The position numbers and the translations under genes were made by a program. Shown here in pieces: positions 33,981 through 42,072 of a stretch of 64,000 nucleotides of DNA. Location: contig NZ_JACHEM010000018.1 in assembly GCF_014207445.1 (NCBI RefSeq), forward strand, positions 19,942 to 83,941, read 5' to 3'. Below the pieces are notes generated by a model. It did not search any database. It was not told where the DNA came from and worked only from the letters and a program-made list of their open reading frames with translations. How positions within the stretch are numbered: position 1 is the stretch's first letter; each line of letters opens with the position of its first letter. This stretch comes from Streptomyces candidus. Its GTDB lineage: Bacteria > Actinomycetota > Actinomycetes > Streptomycetales > Streptomycetaceae.

Positions 33981-34667
33981 TCAGCCGCGCTGTCCGTAGC
34001 CGCGCAGCTGTTCCTTCACGGCGTCGAGCTGGGGGCCCGAGAGCAGGGTCGGGGAGTGCTCGGGGACGGAAGAGGCGGTGAGCCACAGGCGGCACATCCA
34101 CTCCAGCTGGGCGGTGCGGTCGTAGGCCTGGTCGAGGGTGTCGCCGTAGGTGAGGGCGCCGTGGTTGGCCATCAGGCATCCACTGCGGTCCCGCAGCGCG
34201 TGCACCACGTTCTGCGCCAGTTCCTCCGTTCCGTACGTGGCGTAGGGGGCGGTGCGGACCGGGCCTCCCATGGCGGCGGCCATGTAGTGGATGAGCGGGA
34301 GCCGGTCGACGAGGGCGGAGACGGCGGCGGCGTGCACGGCGTGGGTGTGCACGATCGCGCGTGCGTCGGTGGCCCGGTAGACGGCGAGGTGCAGGGGCAG
34401 TTCGCTGGTCGGTGCGAGGGCGCCGAGCACCGGGCGGCCGTCGAGGTCGACGCCCACGGCGTCGTCCGGGCCGAGCCGGTCGTAGGGGACGCCGCTCGGG
34501 GTGAGCAGGACGAGGTCGCCGAGGCGGACGGAGACGTTGCCGGAGGTGCCGACGACCAGGCCGTCCGCCACCGATCTGCGGGCGGTGGCCAGCAGTTCCC
34601 GCCAGGCACGGGACACCTCGGCGGCCCCGCCCGTCCCGTCCGTCACAGCCGTCGCCTCGTTTGTCAT
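33981..34667 (-). CDS. Class II aldolase/adducin family protein (fuculose-phosphate aldolase-like)
   Basis: This 228-residue enzyme has GTSGNVSVR phosphate-loop residues, a GVPYDRL segment, the zinc ligands HTHAVHA, and a later ANHGALTYGDTL. This is the L-fuculose-1-phosphate aldolase/ribulose-5-phosphate epimerase fold. It would cleave or isomerise a sugar phosphate in the cytoplasm with Zn2+. The ATG at 34667 (AGGATG 8-9 nt upstream) is chosen over an ATG three codons upstream. It is divergent from the phosphate transporter. Confidence 0.88.
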   Translation of the reverse strand: MTNEATAVTDGTGGAAEVSRAWRELLATARRSVADGLVVGTSGNVSVRLGDLVLLTPSGVPYDRLGPDDAVGVDLDGRPVLGALAPTSELPLHLAVYRATDARAIVHTHAVHAAAVSALVDRLPLIHYMAAAMGGPVRTAPYATYGTEELAQNVVHALRDRSGCLMANHGALTYGDTLDQAYDRTAQLEWMCRLWLTASSVPEHSPTLLSGPQLDAVKEQLRGYGQRG

Positions 34668-34901
34668 GGGCGGCATCCTGCCAGCCGGGGCGCCGGTACG
34701 GCAGCGCCGTACGGAAGGTGCGGGGAGGGCGGACGGCGGCCGGGGCCACTTCGGGGTGACGAGGATCTCCTCGACGGGTCGCTCGGGCGGTTGAGCGGCC
34801 CCGCGCGCTGTTGACGCGCCGGTCATCCCTTACGGCGCCGCTGTTCCGGTGGAAAGCGGAACGGAGGGAGGGCGTTTCGGGTCACCGCAGCGCCCTGCCC
34901 A

Positions 34902-34923
34902 GTTCATCTTCCGTTCACTCAGG
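34902..34923. promoter_or_regulatory. PHO box upstream of the phosphate transporter
   Basis: GTTCATCTTCC and GTTCACTCAGG are two head-to-tail 11-bp units, with a further GTTCAACGGGC at 34932-34942. This is the direct-repeat organisation of the Streptomyces PhoP-binding PHO box (GTTCACC-type units every 11 bp). It lies 48 bp before the Pit start. The rest of the 303-bp gap (34668-34970) shows no gene. Confidence 0.7.
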
Positions 34924-34970
34924 TTGCCTACGTTCAACGGGCCACTGACCTCAAACGATTGCCTGGGTAA

Positions 34971-36242
34971 ATGGAACACATCACGCTCCTTCTCGGAATC
35001 GTGATCGTGACCGCTCTCGTGTTCGACTTCACGAACGGTTTCCACGACACTGCCAACGCGATGGCCACCACCATCTCGACCGGCGCACTCAAGCCCAAGA
35101 CGGCGGTGGCCATGTCCGCCGTGCTGAACCTCGTAGGTGCGTTCCTCTCCGTCGAAGTCGCCAAGACGATTTCCGGTGGGCTCATCAACGAGAGCGGCAT
35201 CACGACGGAAGTGATCTTCGCGGCGCTCGTCGGCGCGATCCTGTGGAACCTGCTGACCTGGCTGATCGGCCTGCCGTCCAGCTCCTCCCACGCACTCTTC
35301 GGCGGCCTCATCGGCGCCACCCTGATGTCGGTCGGCGCTTCCGGCGTCAACGGCAGCGTCGTCATCACCAAGGTGCTGCTGCCCGCCATCGCCGCCCCGA
35401 TCGTCGCGGGCATCGCCGCGTACCTCGCCACGAAGCTCACCTTCAAGCTGGCGAGCAAGACCGACGAGAAGGCCACCGCCAAGGGGTACCGGGCGGGCCA
35501 GATCGCCTCCGCCGGTCTCGTCTCGCTCGCGCACGGCACCAACGACGCGCAGAAGACGATGGGTGTCATCACCCTCGCCCTGGTCACCGGCAACGTCCTG
35601 GTCCCCGGCTCCAACCCGCCCATGTGGGTCATCGTCTCGGCCGGTGTCGCCATCGCGCTCGGCACCTACCTCGGCGGCTGGCGCATCATCCGCACCATGG
35701 GCAAGGGCCTCACCGACCTCCGGCCGCCGCAGGGCTTCGCCTCCCAGACCAGCGCCGCGACGGTGATCCTTGCCTCCTCGCACCTCGGTTTCTCCCTCTC
35801 CACCACCCAGGTCTGCTCCGGTTCCGTGATGGGCGCCGGCCTCGGCCCCAAGGGCGGCGTGGTCCGCTGGTCGACCGCCACCCGGATGTTCGTCGCCTGG
35901 GGTCTGACCCTCCCGGCCGCCGGTGCGATCGCCGCCGCCGCCGAGTTCCTCACCGGTCAGGGCACCTGGGGCGTCACCGCCGTGGCGATCCTGCTGGTCG
36001 TCGGGTCGGCCGTGATCTGGCTGCTGTCGCGCCGCAAGCCGGTCGACCACACCAACGTCACCGCCGACGACCTGGACGCACCGGCCGGCGAGAACGCCGG
36101 AGTCGTCTCCGCGGCCGTCGCCTCGGTCTCCCCGCCCCCGGCGGGCGTGCTCCCGCACGAGGCCACGCACATGGTCACCGGTGACATAAAGGCCACCCTC
36201 CACTCCCCCACCGAGGCGTCCCGCCCGGCCGCCTCGGTCTAA
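34971..36242 (+). CDS. Inorganic phosphate transporter, PiT family
   Basis: This 423-residue membrane protein has duplicated family signatures: FTNGFHDTANAMATTISTG at residues 20-38 and SLAHGTNDAQKTMGVITLAL at about 187-206. These are the two inverted-repeat halves of low-affinity, proton- or sodium-driven phosphate carriers. About ten helices are predicted, and the C-tail from about 350 is long and hydrophilic. It is followed 12 bp later by a small membrane protein gene, with a shared terminator. The PHO box upstream implies control by PhoP under phosphate limitation. It is probably the pitH2 equivalent. Confidence 0.93.
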   Translation: MEHITLLLGIVIVTALVFDFTNGFHDTANAMATTISTGALKPKTAVAMSAVLNLVGAFLSVEVAKTISGGLINESGITTEVIFAALVGAILWNLLTWLIGLPSSSSHALFGGLIGATLMSVGASGVNGSVVITKVLLPAIAAPIVAGIAAYLATKLTFKLASKTDEKATAKGYRAGQIASAGLVSLAHGTNDAQKTMGVITLALVTGNVLVPGSNPPMWVIVSAGVAIALGTYLGGWRIIRTMGKGLTDLRPPQGFASQTSAATVILASSHLGFSLSTTQVCSGSVMGAGLGPKGGVVRWSTATRMFVAWGLTLPAAGAIAAAAEFLTGQGTWGVTAVAILLVVGSAVIWLLSRRKPVDHTNVTADDLDAPAGENAGVVSAAVASVSPPPAGVLPHEATHMVTGDIKATLHSPTEASRPAASV

Positions 36243-36254
36243 GGAAGCGCACAC

Positions 36255-36476
36255 ATGAACATTGACTGGGCAGCTCTGGGCACCGTCTTCGGCGTCAGCC
36301 TCGTGGCCACCGTGGGTCTGGTGGGTCTGTTCACCCTCGGCATCGTCGGTCTCTCCAAGCAGACCGCGGCCGCCGCGTCCGGCGGTTCCGCGACCGCGGC
36401 CCGCACCGGCGCGTACGCCTGCTTCGCGCTGTGCGCGGCGGCCGTGGCGTACGGGATCTATCTGATCGTCGCCTGA
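36255..36476 (+). CDS. Small membrane protein cotranscribed with the phosphate carrier
   Basis: This 73-residue protein has two hydrophobic helices (LGTVFGVSLVATVGLVGLFTLGIVGL and AYACFALCAAAVAYGIYLIVA) around a short Ala/Ser/Gly loop (SKQTAAAASGGSATAARTG). It starts 12 bp after the Pit stop with an AAGGAAG site. Its consistent position suggests an accessory role for the transporter; its function is not known. Confidence 0.85.
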   Translation: MNIDWAALGTVFGVSLVATVGLVGLFTLGIVGLSKQTAAAASGGSATAARTGAYACFALCAAAVAYGIYLIVA

Positions 36477-36489
36477 CACCCGTTCCCCC

Positions 36490-36523
36490 GAACCGCCCCG
36501 CGCTCCCGTGCGCGGGGCGGTTC
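36490..36523 (+). terminator. Terminator of the phosphate transport operon
   Basis: This is a perfect 14-bp stem: GAACCGCCCCGCGC (36490-36503), loop TCCCGT, then GCGCGGGGCGGTTC (36510-36523), followed by TCTGCGTGCTC. It separates the Pit operon from the cobalamin riboswitch. Confidence 0.85.
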
Positions 36524-36587
36524 TGCGTGCTCTCCCGGGTTCCCGCCCGTCGCAGGTCAACCCCAGGTTGACGGGCGTTCGCGGGGC

Positions 36588-36720
36588 GTGGTGGACTGCC
36601 GGAGCCAATACGGCGGCATGGAGAGGAAGCCGGTGCGAATCCGGCGCGGTCCCGCCACTGTCACCGGGCGGCTCGCACGAGCCGTACGGAAGCCAGGAAC
36701 TCCCAGCCGCTCGTCACGTC
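36588..36720 (+). promoter_or_regulatory. Cobalamin (AdoCbl) riboswitch
   Basis: The conserved core lies at 36626-36661: GAAGCCGGTGCGAATCCGG followed by CGCGGTCCCGCCACTGT, the B12-box region. It is followed by GGAAGCCAGGAACTC at 36688-36702. The 5' helices around GCCGGAGCCAATACGGC precede it. It lies directly upstream of cbiB and so should repress the corrin operon when adenosylcobalamin is abundant. Whether control is at transcription or at the GTGAGGA ribosome-binding site could not be decided. Confidence 0.93.
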
Positions 36721-36757
36721 GAACCAGGGCGCGGACCCTGAGTGAGGACACACAGCC

Positions 36758-37798
36758 ATGCCCGGCTGCGGAACCCGCAGTTCAGCCGTCCCCTGCCCGG
36801 TTTCCGGCACGGGAGGCACCCCTGCCGTCGCCGACGCCCGCCTCTTCGCGTACGGCGCCGCCGCCGGAATGCTCGCGGACCTCCTGTTCGGTGATCCGCG
36901 CCGCGGGCACCCGGTCGCCGCCTTCGGCCGTGCCGCGGGCGCCGTGGAGCGCGTGCTGTGGCACGACCGGCGGGCGTGGGGCGCACTGCACACCCTGGTG
37001 TGCGCCGGCGGGGCCGCCGGCGCGGCGGCCGTCGCCGCACGGGCCGTACGACGCTCTCCCGCCGCTTCCCTCGCGCTGACCGCCGCGGTGACGTGGTCCG
37101 TCGTGGGCGGTACCTCGCTGGGGCGCGAGGCACGGGCGATCGGCGGGGCCCTCGCGGCGGGCGACCTGGAGACCGCGCGCGAGCGCCTGCCCCACCTGTG
37201 CGGACGTGACCCGCACAGCCTGGACGGGCAGCAGATGGCGCGGGCGGTGGTGGAGTCCGTCGCCGAGAACACGTCGGACGCGGTGGTCGGCGCACTGGTC
37301 TGGGGCGCGCTCGGCGGCGTCCCCGGCCTGGTCGCGTTCCGGGCCGTGAACACGCTGGACGCGATGGTCGGGCACAAGTCGGCGCGGTACCGCCGGTACG
37401 GCTGGGCCTCGGCCCGGCTCGACGACGTGGCCGGCTGGCCGGGCGCACGGCTGACGGCAGCCCTCGCGGTACTCGCCGGGGACGACACGCGCGGTGCCGT
37501 ACGGGCCTGGCGCGCCGACGCCGCCGCGCACCCGAGCCCCAACGCGGGCCCGGTCGAGGCGTCGTTCGCGGGGGCGCTGGGTGTACGGCTGGGCGGGACG
37601 CTGTCGTACGCGGGCCGGGTCGAGCACCGGGCGGTGCTCAACGGGGTGGCCGGCCGCCCCGTCGGCGTGCCGGACATCGAGCGTGCGGTGCGGCTGTCGC
37701 GCCGGGTGGGTGTGCTGGCGCTGGCCGTGTGCGCGGCCGGGCGGCTGGCGGTTTCGTACGTGCGGGCCGGACACGGGGACAAGGGGCACAGCGCATGA
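36758..37798 (+). CDS. cbiB: Adenosylcobinamide-phosphate synthase
   Basis: This 346-residue membrane protein (cbiB, also called cobD) attaches aminopropanol phosphate to adenosylcobyric acid. It has FAYGAAAGMLADLLFGDPRRGHPVAAFGR, the GTSLGREARAIGGAL segment, and the family core VESVAENTSDAVVGALVWGALGG, VNTLDAMVGHKSARYRRYGWASARLDD and AHPSPNAGPVEASFAGALGVRLGG. The N-terminus has about 28 non-conserved residues with two Cys before the usual family start. First gene under the riboswitch; it overlaps cobQ by 4 bp. Confidence 0.93.
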   Translation: MPGCGTRSSAVPCPVSGTGGTPAVADARLFAYGAAAGMLADLLFGDPRRGHPVAAFGRAAGAVERVLWHDRRAWGALHTLVCAGGAAGAAAVAARAVRRSPAASLALTAAVTWSVVGGTSLGREARAIGGALAAGDLETARERLPHLCGRDPHSLDGQQMARAVVESVAENTSDAVVGALVWGALGGVPGLVAFRAVNTLDAMVGHKSARYRRYGWASARLDDVAGWPGARLTAALAVLAGDDTRGAVRAWRADAAAHPSPNAGPVEASFAGALGVRLGGTLSYAGRVEHRAVLNGVAGRPVGVPDIERAVRLSRRVGVLALAVCAAGRLAVSYVRAGHGDKGHSA

Positions 37799-39354
37799 GC
37801 GGCGGCGGACTGCTGGTCGCGGGGACCACCTCGGACGCGGGCAAGAGCGTCGTCACGGCGGGGATCTGCCGGTGGCTGGTGCGGCAGGGCGTGAAGGTCG
37901 CCCCGTTCAAGGCGCAGAACATGTCGCTGAACTCGTTCGTGACGCGCGAGGGCGCGGAGATCGGGCGCGCACAGGCCATGCAGGCGCAGGCGGCGCGCGT
38001 CGAGCCGACCGCGCTGATGAACCCCGTACTGCTGAAGCCGGGCAGCGACCGCTCCAGCCAGGTGGTGCTGCTGGGCAAGCCGGTGGGCGAGATGAGCGCG
38101 CGCGGCTTCTTCGGGACGGCGGGCGGCAGGAAGTACGGCGAGGGCGTGCAGGGCGGGCACCGGGAGGCGCTGCTCGGCACGGTGACCGAGTGCCTGGCCG
38201 AGCTGAGGAGCCAGTACGACGCGGTGATCTGCGAGGGGGCCGGCAGCCCGGCGGAGATCAACCTGCGGCGCACCGACATCGTGAACATGGGCATCGCACG
38301 CGCCGCCGACTTCCCCGTGGTGGTGGTCGGGGACATCGACCGGGGCGGCGTCTTCGCGTCGTTCTTCGGCACGACGGCGCTGCTGGCCGAGGAGGACCAG
38401 CGGCTGATCGCCGGGTATCTGGTGAACAAGTTCCGGGGCGACGTGTCGTTGCTGGAACCGGGCCTGCGGATGCTGGAGGACCTCACCGGGCGCAGGACCT
38501 ACGGCGTGCTGCCGTACGCGCACGGCCTCGGCATCGACGAGGAGGACGGCCTGCGGGTGTCGATGCGCGGTGCGGTACGGGAGTCGGTGGTCGCGCCTCC
38601 GGTCGGCCAGGACGTGCTGCGGGTGGCGGTGTGCGCGGTGCCGCTGATGTCCAACTTCACCGATGTCGACGCGCTGGCGGCCGAGCCGGGCGTGGTGGTG
38701 CGGTTCGTGGACCGGCCGGAGGAGCTGGCGGACGCGGACCTGGTGGTCGTGCCGGGGACCCGGGGCACGGTGCGCGCGCTGGAGTGGCTGCACGAGCGGG
38801 GGCTGGCGGCCGCGCTGCGGCGGCGGGCGGCCGAGGGGCGGCCGGTGCTGGGGATCTGCGGAGGGTTCCAGGTGCTCGGGGAGCGCATCGAGGACGAGGT
38901 GGAATCCCGGGCGGGCGTGGTGGACGGGCTGGGACTGCTGCCCGTGCGGGTGCGGTTCGCGCGGGAGAAGACCCTGGCGCGGCCGGTGGGCGAAGCACTG
39001 GGCGAGCCCGTGGCGGGTTACGAGATCCATCACGGCGTCGCCGAGGTCCTGGGCGGGGAAGCCTTTCTGGACGGCTGCCGGGCCGGCTCGGTGTGGGGCA
39101 CGCACTGGCACGGGTCGCTGGAGAGCGACGCGTTCCGGCGCGCCTTCCTGCGCGAGGTCGCTACGGCGGCGGGTCGGCGGTTCGTGCCGGCGCCGGACAC
39201 GAGTTTCGAGGCGCTGCGGGAGGAACAGCTCGACACGCTGGGGGACTTGATCGAGGAGCACGCGGACACGGACGGGCTGTGGCGGCTGATCGAGTCGGGT
39301 GCCCCCGGCGGGCTGCCGTTCGTACCGCCGGGGGCACCGGAGGTACACGGATGA
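37795..39354 (+). CDS. cobQ: Cobyric acid synthase
   Basis: This 519-residue glutamine-dependent enzyme amidates four side chains of adenosylcobyrinic acid a,c-diamide. It has an N-terminal P-loop-like GTTSDAGKSVV (dethiobiotin-synthetase fold), KAQNMSLNSFVT, VVVGDIDRGGVFAS, and a C-terminal class I amidotransferase with Cys in GICGGFQVLG and a His in GYEIHHG. Full length. It overlaps cbiB at the start (ATGA) and a 24-residue ORF at the end. Confidence 0.95.
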   Translation: MSGGGLLVAGTTSDAGKSVVTAGICRWLVRQGVKVAPFKAQNMSLNSFVTREGAEIGRAQAMQAQAARVEPTALMNPVLLKPGSDRSSQVVLLGKPVGEMSARGFFGTAGGRKYGEGVQGGHREALLGTVTECLAELRSQYDAVICEGAGSPAEINLRRTDIVNMGIARAADFPVVVVGDIDRGGVFASFFGTTALLAEEDQRLIAGYLVNKFRGDVSLLEPGLRMLEDLTGRRTYGVLPYAHGLGIDEEDGLRVSMRGAVRESVVAPPVGQDVLRVAVCAVPLMSNFTDVDALAAEPGVVVRFVDRPEELADADLVVVPGTRGTVRALEWLHERGLAAALRRRAAEGRPVLGICGGFQVLGERIEDEVESRAGVVDGLGLLPVRVRFAREKTLARPVGEALGEPVAGYEIHHGVAEVLGGEAFLDGCRAGSVWGTHWHGSLESDAFRRAFLREVATAAGRRFVPAPDTSFEALREEQLDTLGDLIEEHADTDGLWRLIESGAPGGLPFVPPGAPEVHG

Positions 39355-39425
39355 GAAGTGCCGTATGCGCGACAGCGGTTGCGGCTGTGACAGCTGTGCC
39401 AGGAACCACTATGGAGGCCGCATGA
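39351..39425 (+). CDS. 24-residue ORF coupled to cobQ and the chelatase gene
   Basis: An ATG at 39351 overlaps the cobQ stop (ATGA) and reads 24 codons (MRSAVCATAVAAVTAVPG and on) to a TGA that overlaps the chelatase ATG (ATGA at 39422). The third codon positions are not strongly GC. This is where I recall cobN in other Streptomyces. It may be a deletion scar that keeps translational coupling, or a chance ORF. No function is assigned to the peptide. Confidence 0.35.
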   Translation: MRSAVCATAVAAVTAVPGTTMEAA

Positions 39426-41470
39426 GTACGCCCTATCCCTTCACCGCGCTCGTCGGACAGGACGACCTGAGGCTCGCCCTGCTGCTCAACGCCGTGTCCC
39501 CGGCGGTCGGCGGGGTGCTGGTGCGGGGTGAGAAGGGGACCGCGAAGTCCACCGCCGTGCGTGCGCTGGCGGCACTGATGCCGCAGGTGACGGTGGTCGC
39601 GGGATGCCGGTTCTCCTGTGACCCGGCGACTCCCGACCCGGCGTGTCCCGACGGGCCGCATCCGGGTGGCGACGGCGTGTCGCGGAACGCCCGGACGGTG
39701 GAGCTGCCGGTCGGCGCCTCCGAGGACCGGCTGGTGGGCGCGCTGGACATCGAGCGGGCGCTCAGCGAGGGGGTGAAGGCGTTCGAGCCGGGGCTGCTGG
39801 CGGACGCGCACCGCGGGATTCTGTACGTGGACGAGGTCAATCTCCTCCATGACCACCTGGTGGACCTCCTCCTGGACGCCGCCGCCATGGGCGCCTCCTA
39901 CGTCGAGCGCGAGGGGGTGTCCGTGCGGCACGCCGCGCGGTTCCTGCTCGTCGGGACGATGAACCCCGAAGAGGGCGAGCTGCGCCCCCAGTTGCTCGAC
40001 CGGTTCGGGCTGACCGTGGAGGTGGCCGCCTCCCGGGACACCGATCTGCGGGTGGAGGTCGTACGCCGTCGGCTCGCCTACGACGACGACCCGGCGGGAT
40101 TCGCCGCGAAGTGGGCCGGGGAGGAGGCCGACCTCAGGGAGCGGATCGTCGCGGCGCGGGCACTGCTGCCGCACGTGCGTCTCGGTGACGACGCGCTCCG
40201 GCAGATCGCCGCGACCTGTGCCGCGTTCGAGGTCGACGGCATGCGCGCGGACATCGTGATGGCCCGTACCGCGACCGCGCTGGCCGCGTGGGCCGGGCGT
40301 GAGGACGTACAGGAGGAGGACGTACGGCAGGCCGCCCTCCTCGCCCTCCCCCACCGCAGGCGGCGCAACCCCTTCGACGCGCCGGGCCTCGACGAGGACA
40401 AGCTCGACGACACGCTGGAGCAGAACAGCCCTCCGCGGAACGAGGACGAAGGCGGCGGGGACGACGATCCCGATCCGGGCCCGGACGGGCCCGGTGGCGG
40501 CATTCCGCCGCAGAGCGACGGCGGCGGACCCGACGCGCCCGAGCGCGCCGGGTCGGAGCAGGGCGACTCGCCCGAGCCGCCGGCCGAGCAGCCGGAGCAG
40601 CAGAGCGCCCCGGCCGGCCGGGGCGCCGGCGAGCAGCCCGCAGCCCGGGCCGCCGAGCCGTTCCGTACGAAGATGCTGAGCGTGCCGGGTCTCGGCGACG
40701 GGGCGGCGGGACGCAGGTCCCGTGCGCGCACCGAGCACGGCCGTACGACGGGGGCCGTGCGTCCCCGGGGTGCGCTCACCAAGCTGCACCTGGCCGCCAC
40801 CGTGCAGGCCGCCGCCCCGCACCAGCAGGCGCGCGGGCGCACCGGGCGCGGGCTGGTCGTGCGCCGCGACGACCTGCGGCAGGCGACGCGCGAGGGGCGC
40901 GAGGGGAACCTGGTGCTGTTCGTGGTGGACGCCTCGGGGTCGATGGCGGCCCGGCAGCGGATGAGCGCCGTGAAGGGTGCGGTGCTCTCGCTGCTGCTGG
41001 ACGCCTACCAGCGGCGGGACAAGGTCGGCCTCGTCACCTTCCGGGGCAAGGACGCGGAGGTCGTCCTGCCGCCGACGTCGTCGGTGGACGCCGCCGCCGC
41101 ACGTCTGGAGCTGCTGCCGACGGGCGGGCGTACACCGCTGGCGGCCGGGCTGCTCAAGGCGCACGACGTCCTGCGGGTGGAGCGGCTGCGCGATCCGTCG
41201 CGCCGTCCGCTGCTGGTCGTGGTGACGGACGGGCGGGCCACCGGGGGCCCGGAGCCCGTGGCGCTGGCGGGCCGGGCGGCGCGGCTGCACGAGGCGGAGG
41301 GCGTCGCCTCGGTGGTGGTGGACTGCGAGTCGGGAATGGTGCGGCTGGGTCTGGCGGCCGAGCTGGCACGGGAGTTGGGCGGCACCGCCGTCACGCTGGA
41401 CGAGCTGCGCGCGGACTCCATCGCCGGGCTGGTCAAGGACGTACAGGGCACTTCGAGGAAGGCTGCATAA
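39422..41470 (+). CDS. Putative cobaltochelatase ATPase subunit (fused ChlI/ChlD type)
   Basis: This 682-residue fused protein has an N-terminal AAA+ domain with Walker A GEKGTAKST (36-44), a Cys cluster (Cys62, 66, 75), Walker B GILYVDEVN (132-140) and LLDRFGL. An acidic, Pro/Gln-rich linker runs from about 320 to 410. The C-terminal von Willebrand A domain has the MIDAS DASGSM at 503-508. Such proteins combine the CobS/ChlI and CobT/ChlD roles and energise cobalt insertion by CobN. GGAGG precedes the ATG. cobN itself is absent here. Confidence 0.9.
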   Translation: MSTPYPFTALVGQDDLRLALLLNAVSPAVGGVLVRGEKGTAKSTAVRALAALMPQVTVVAGCRFSCDPATPDPACPDGPHPGGDGVSRNARTVELPVGASEDRLVGALDIERALSEGVKAFEPGLLADAHRGILYVDEVNLLHDHLVDLLLDAAAMGASYVEREGVSVRHAARFLLVGTMNPEEGELRPQLLDRFGLTVEVAASRDTDLRVEVVRRRLAYDDDPAGFAAKWAGEEADLRERIVAARALLPHVRLGDDALRQIAATCAAFEVDGMRADIVMARTATALAAWAGREDVQEEDVRQAALLALPHRRRRNPFDAPGLDEDKLDDTLEQNSPPRNEDEGGGDDDPDPGPDGPGGGIPPQSDGGGPDAPERAGSEQGDSPEPPAEQPEQQSAPAGRGAGEQPAARAAEPFRTKMLSVPGLGDGAAGRRSRARTEHGRTTGAVRPRGALTKLHLAATVQAAAPHQQARGRTGRGLVVRRDDLRQATREGREGNLVLFVVDASGSMAARQRMSAVKGAVLSLLLDAYQRRDKVGLVTFRGKDAEVVLPPTSSVDAAAARLELLPTGGRTPLAAGLLKAHDVLRVERLRDPSRRPLLVVVTDGRATGGPEPVALAGRAARLHEAEGVASVVVDCESGMVRLGLAAELARELGGTAVTLDELRADSIAGLVKDVQGTSRKAA

Positions 41471-41472
41471 CG

Positions 41473-42072
41473 ATGCCGCAGGGACAGCCGGAGAACGTAC
41501 CGAACGACGGGCTCACCACCCGCCAGCGCCGCAACCGGCCGCTGCTGATGGTGCACACGGGCGTCGGCAAGGGGAAGTCGACGGCCGCGTTCGGCATGGC
41601 GCTGCGGGCCTGGAACCAGGGCTGGCCGATCGGGGTGTTCCAGTTCGTGAAGTCGGCGAAGTGGAAGGTCGGCGAGGAGAACGCGCTGAAGGCCCTCGGC
41701 GCTACGGGCGAGGGCGGGAGCGTCGCCTGGCACAAGATGGGCGAGGGCTGGTCCTGGGTCCAGCGCGACGATCAGGCCGACAACGAGGACAAGGCGCGGG
41801 AGGGCTGGGAGCAGGTCAAGCGGGACCTTGCCGCCGAGACGTACAGGTTCTATGTGCTGGACGAGTTCGCCTACCCGCTCCACTGGGGGTGGATCGACGT
41901 CGAGGAGGTCGTGCGGGTGCTGCGCGACCGGCCGGGCACGCAGCACGTGGTGATCACGGGGCGCAATGCTCCGCAGGCGCTGCTGGACGCGGCCGACCTG
42001 GTCACCGACATGTCGAAGGTGAAACACCCGATGGACGCGGGTCAGAAGGGCCAGCGGGGCATCGAGTGGTAG
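41473..42072 (+). CDS. cobO: Corrinoid adenosyltransferase
   Basis: This 199-residue CobA/CobO-type ATP:cob(I)yrinic acid a,c-diamide adenosyltransferase adds the upper 5'-deoxyadenosyl ligand. It has the P-loop TGVGKGKSTAAFG (29-41), IGVFQFVKSAKWKVGEENAL, FYVLDEFAYPLHWGWID (Walker B-like) and the C-terminal DMSKVKHPMDAGQKGQRGIEW. It starts 2 bp after the chelatase stop. Its end overlaps the cobB start by 7 bp. Confidence 0.95.
   Translation: MPQGQPENVPNDGLTTRQRRNRPLLMVHTGVGKGKSTAAFGMALRAWNQGWPIGVFQFVKSAKWKVGEENALKALGATGEGGSVAWHKMGEGWSWVQRDDQADNEDKAREGWEQVKRDLAAETYRFYVLDEFAYPLHWGWIDVEEVVRVLRDRPGTQHVVITGRNAPQALLDAADLVTDMSKVKHPMDAGQKGQRGIEW

Noticed and set aside
36626..36661. GGTGCGAATCCGG considered as a tRNA T-loop
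   Set aside because: The surrounding sequence fits the cobalamin riboswitch core (B12 box) and no acceptor stem or anticodon arm is present.
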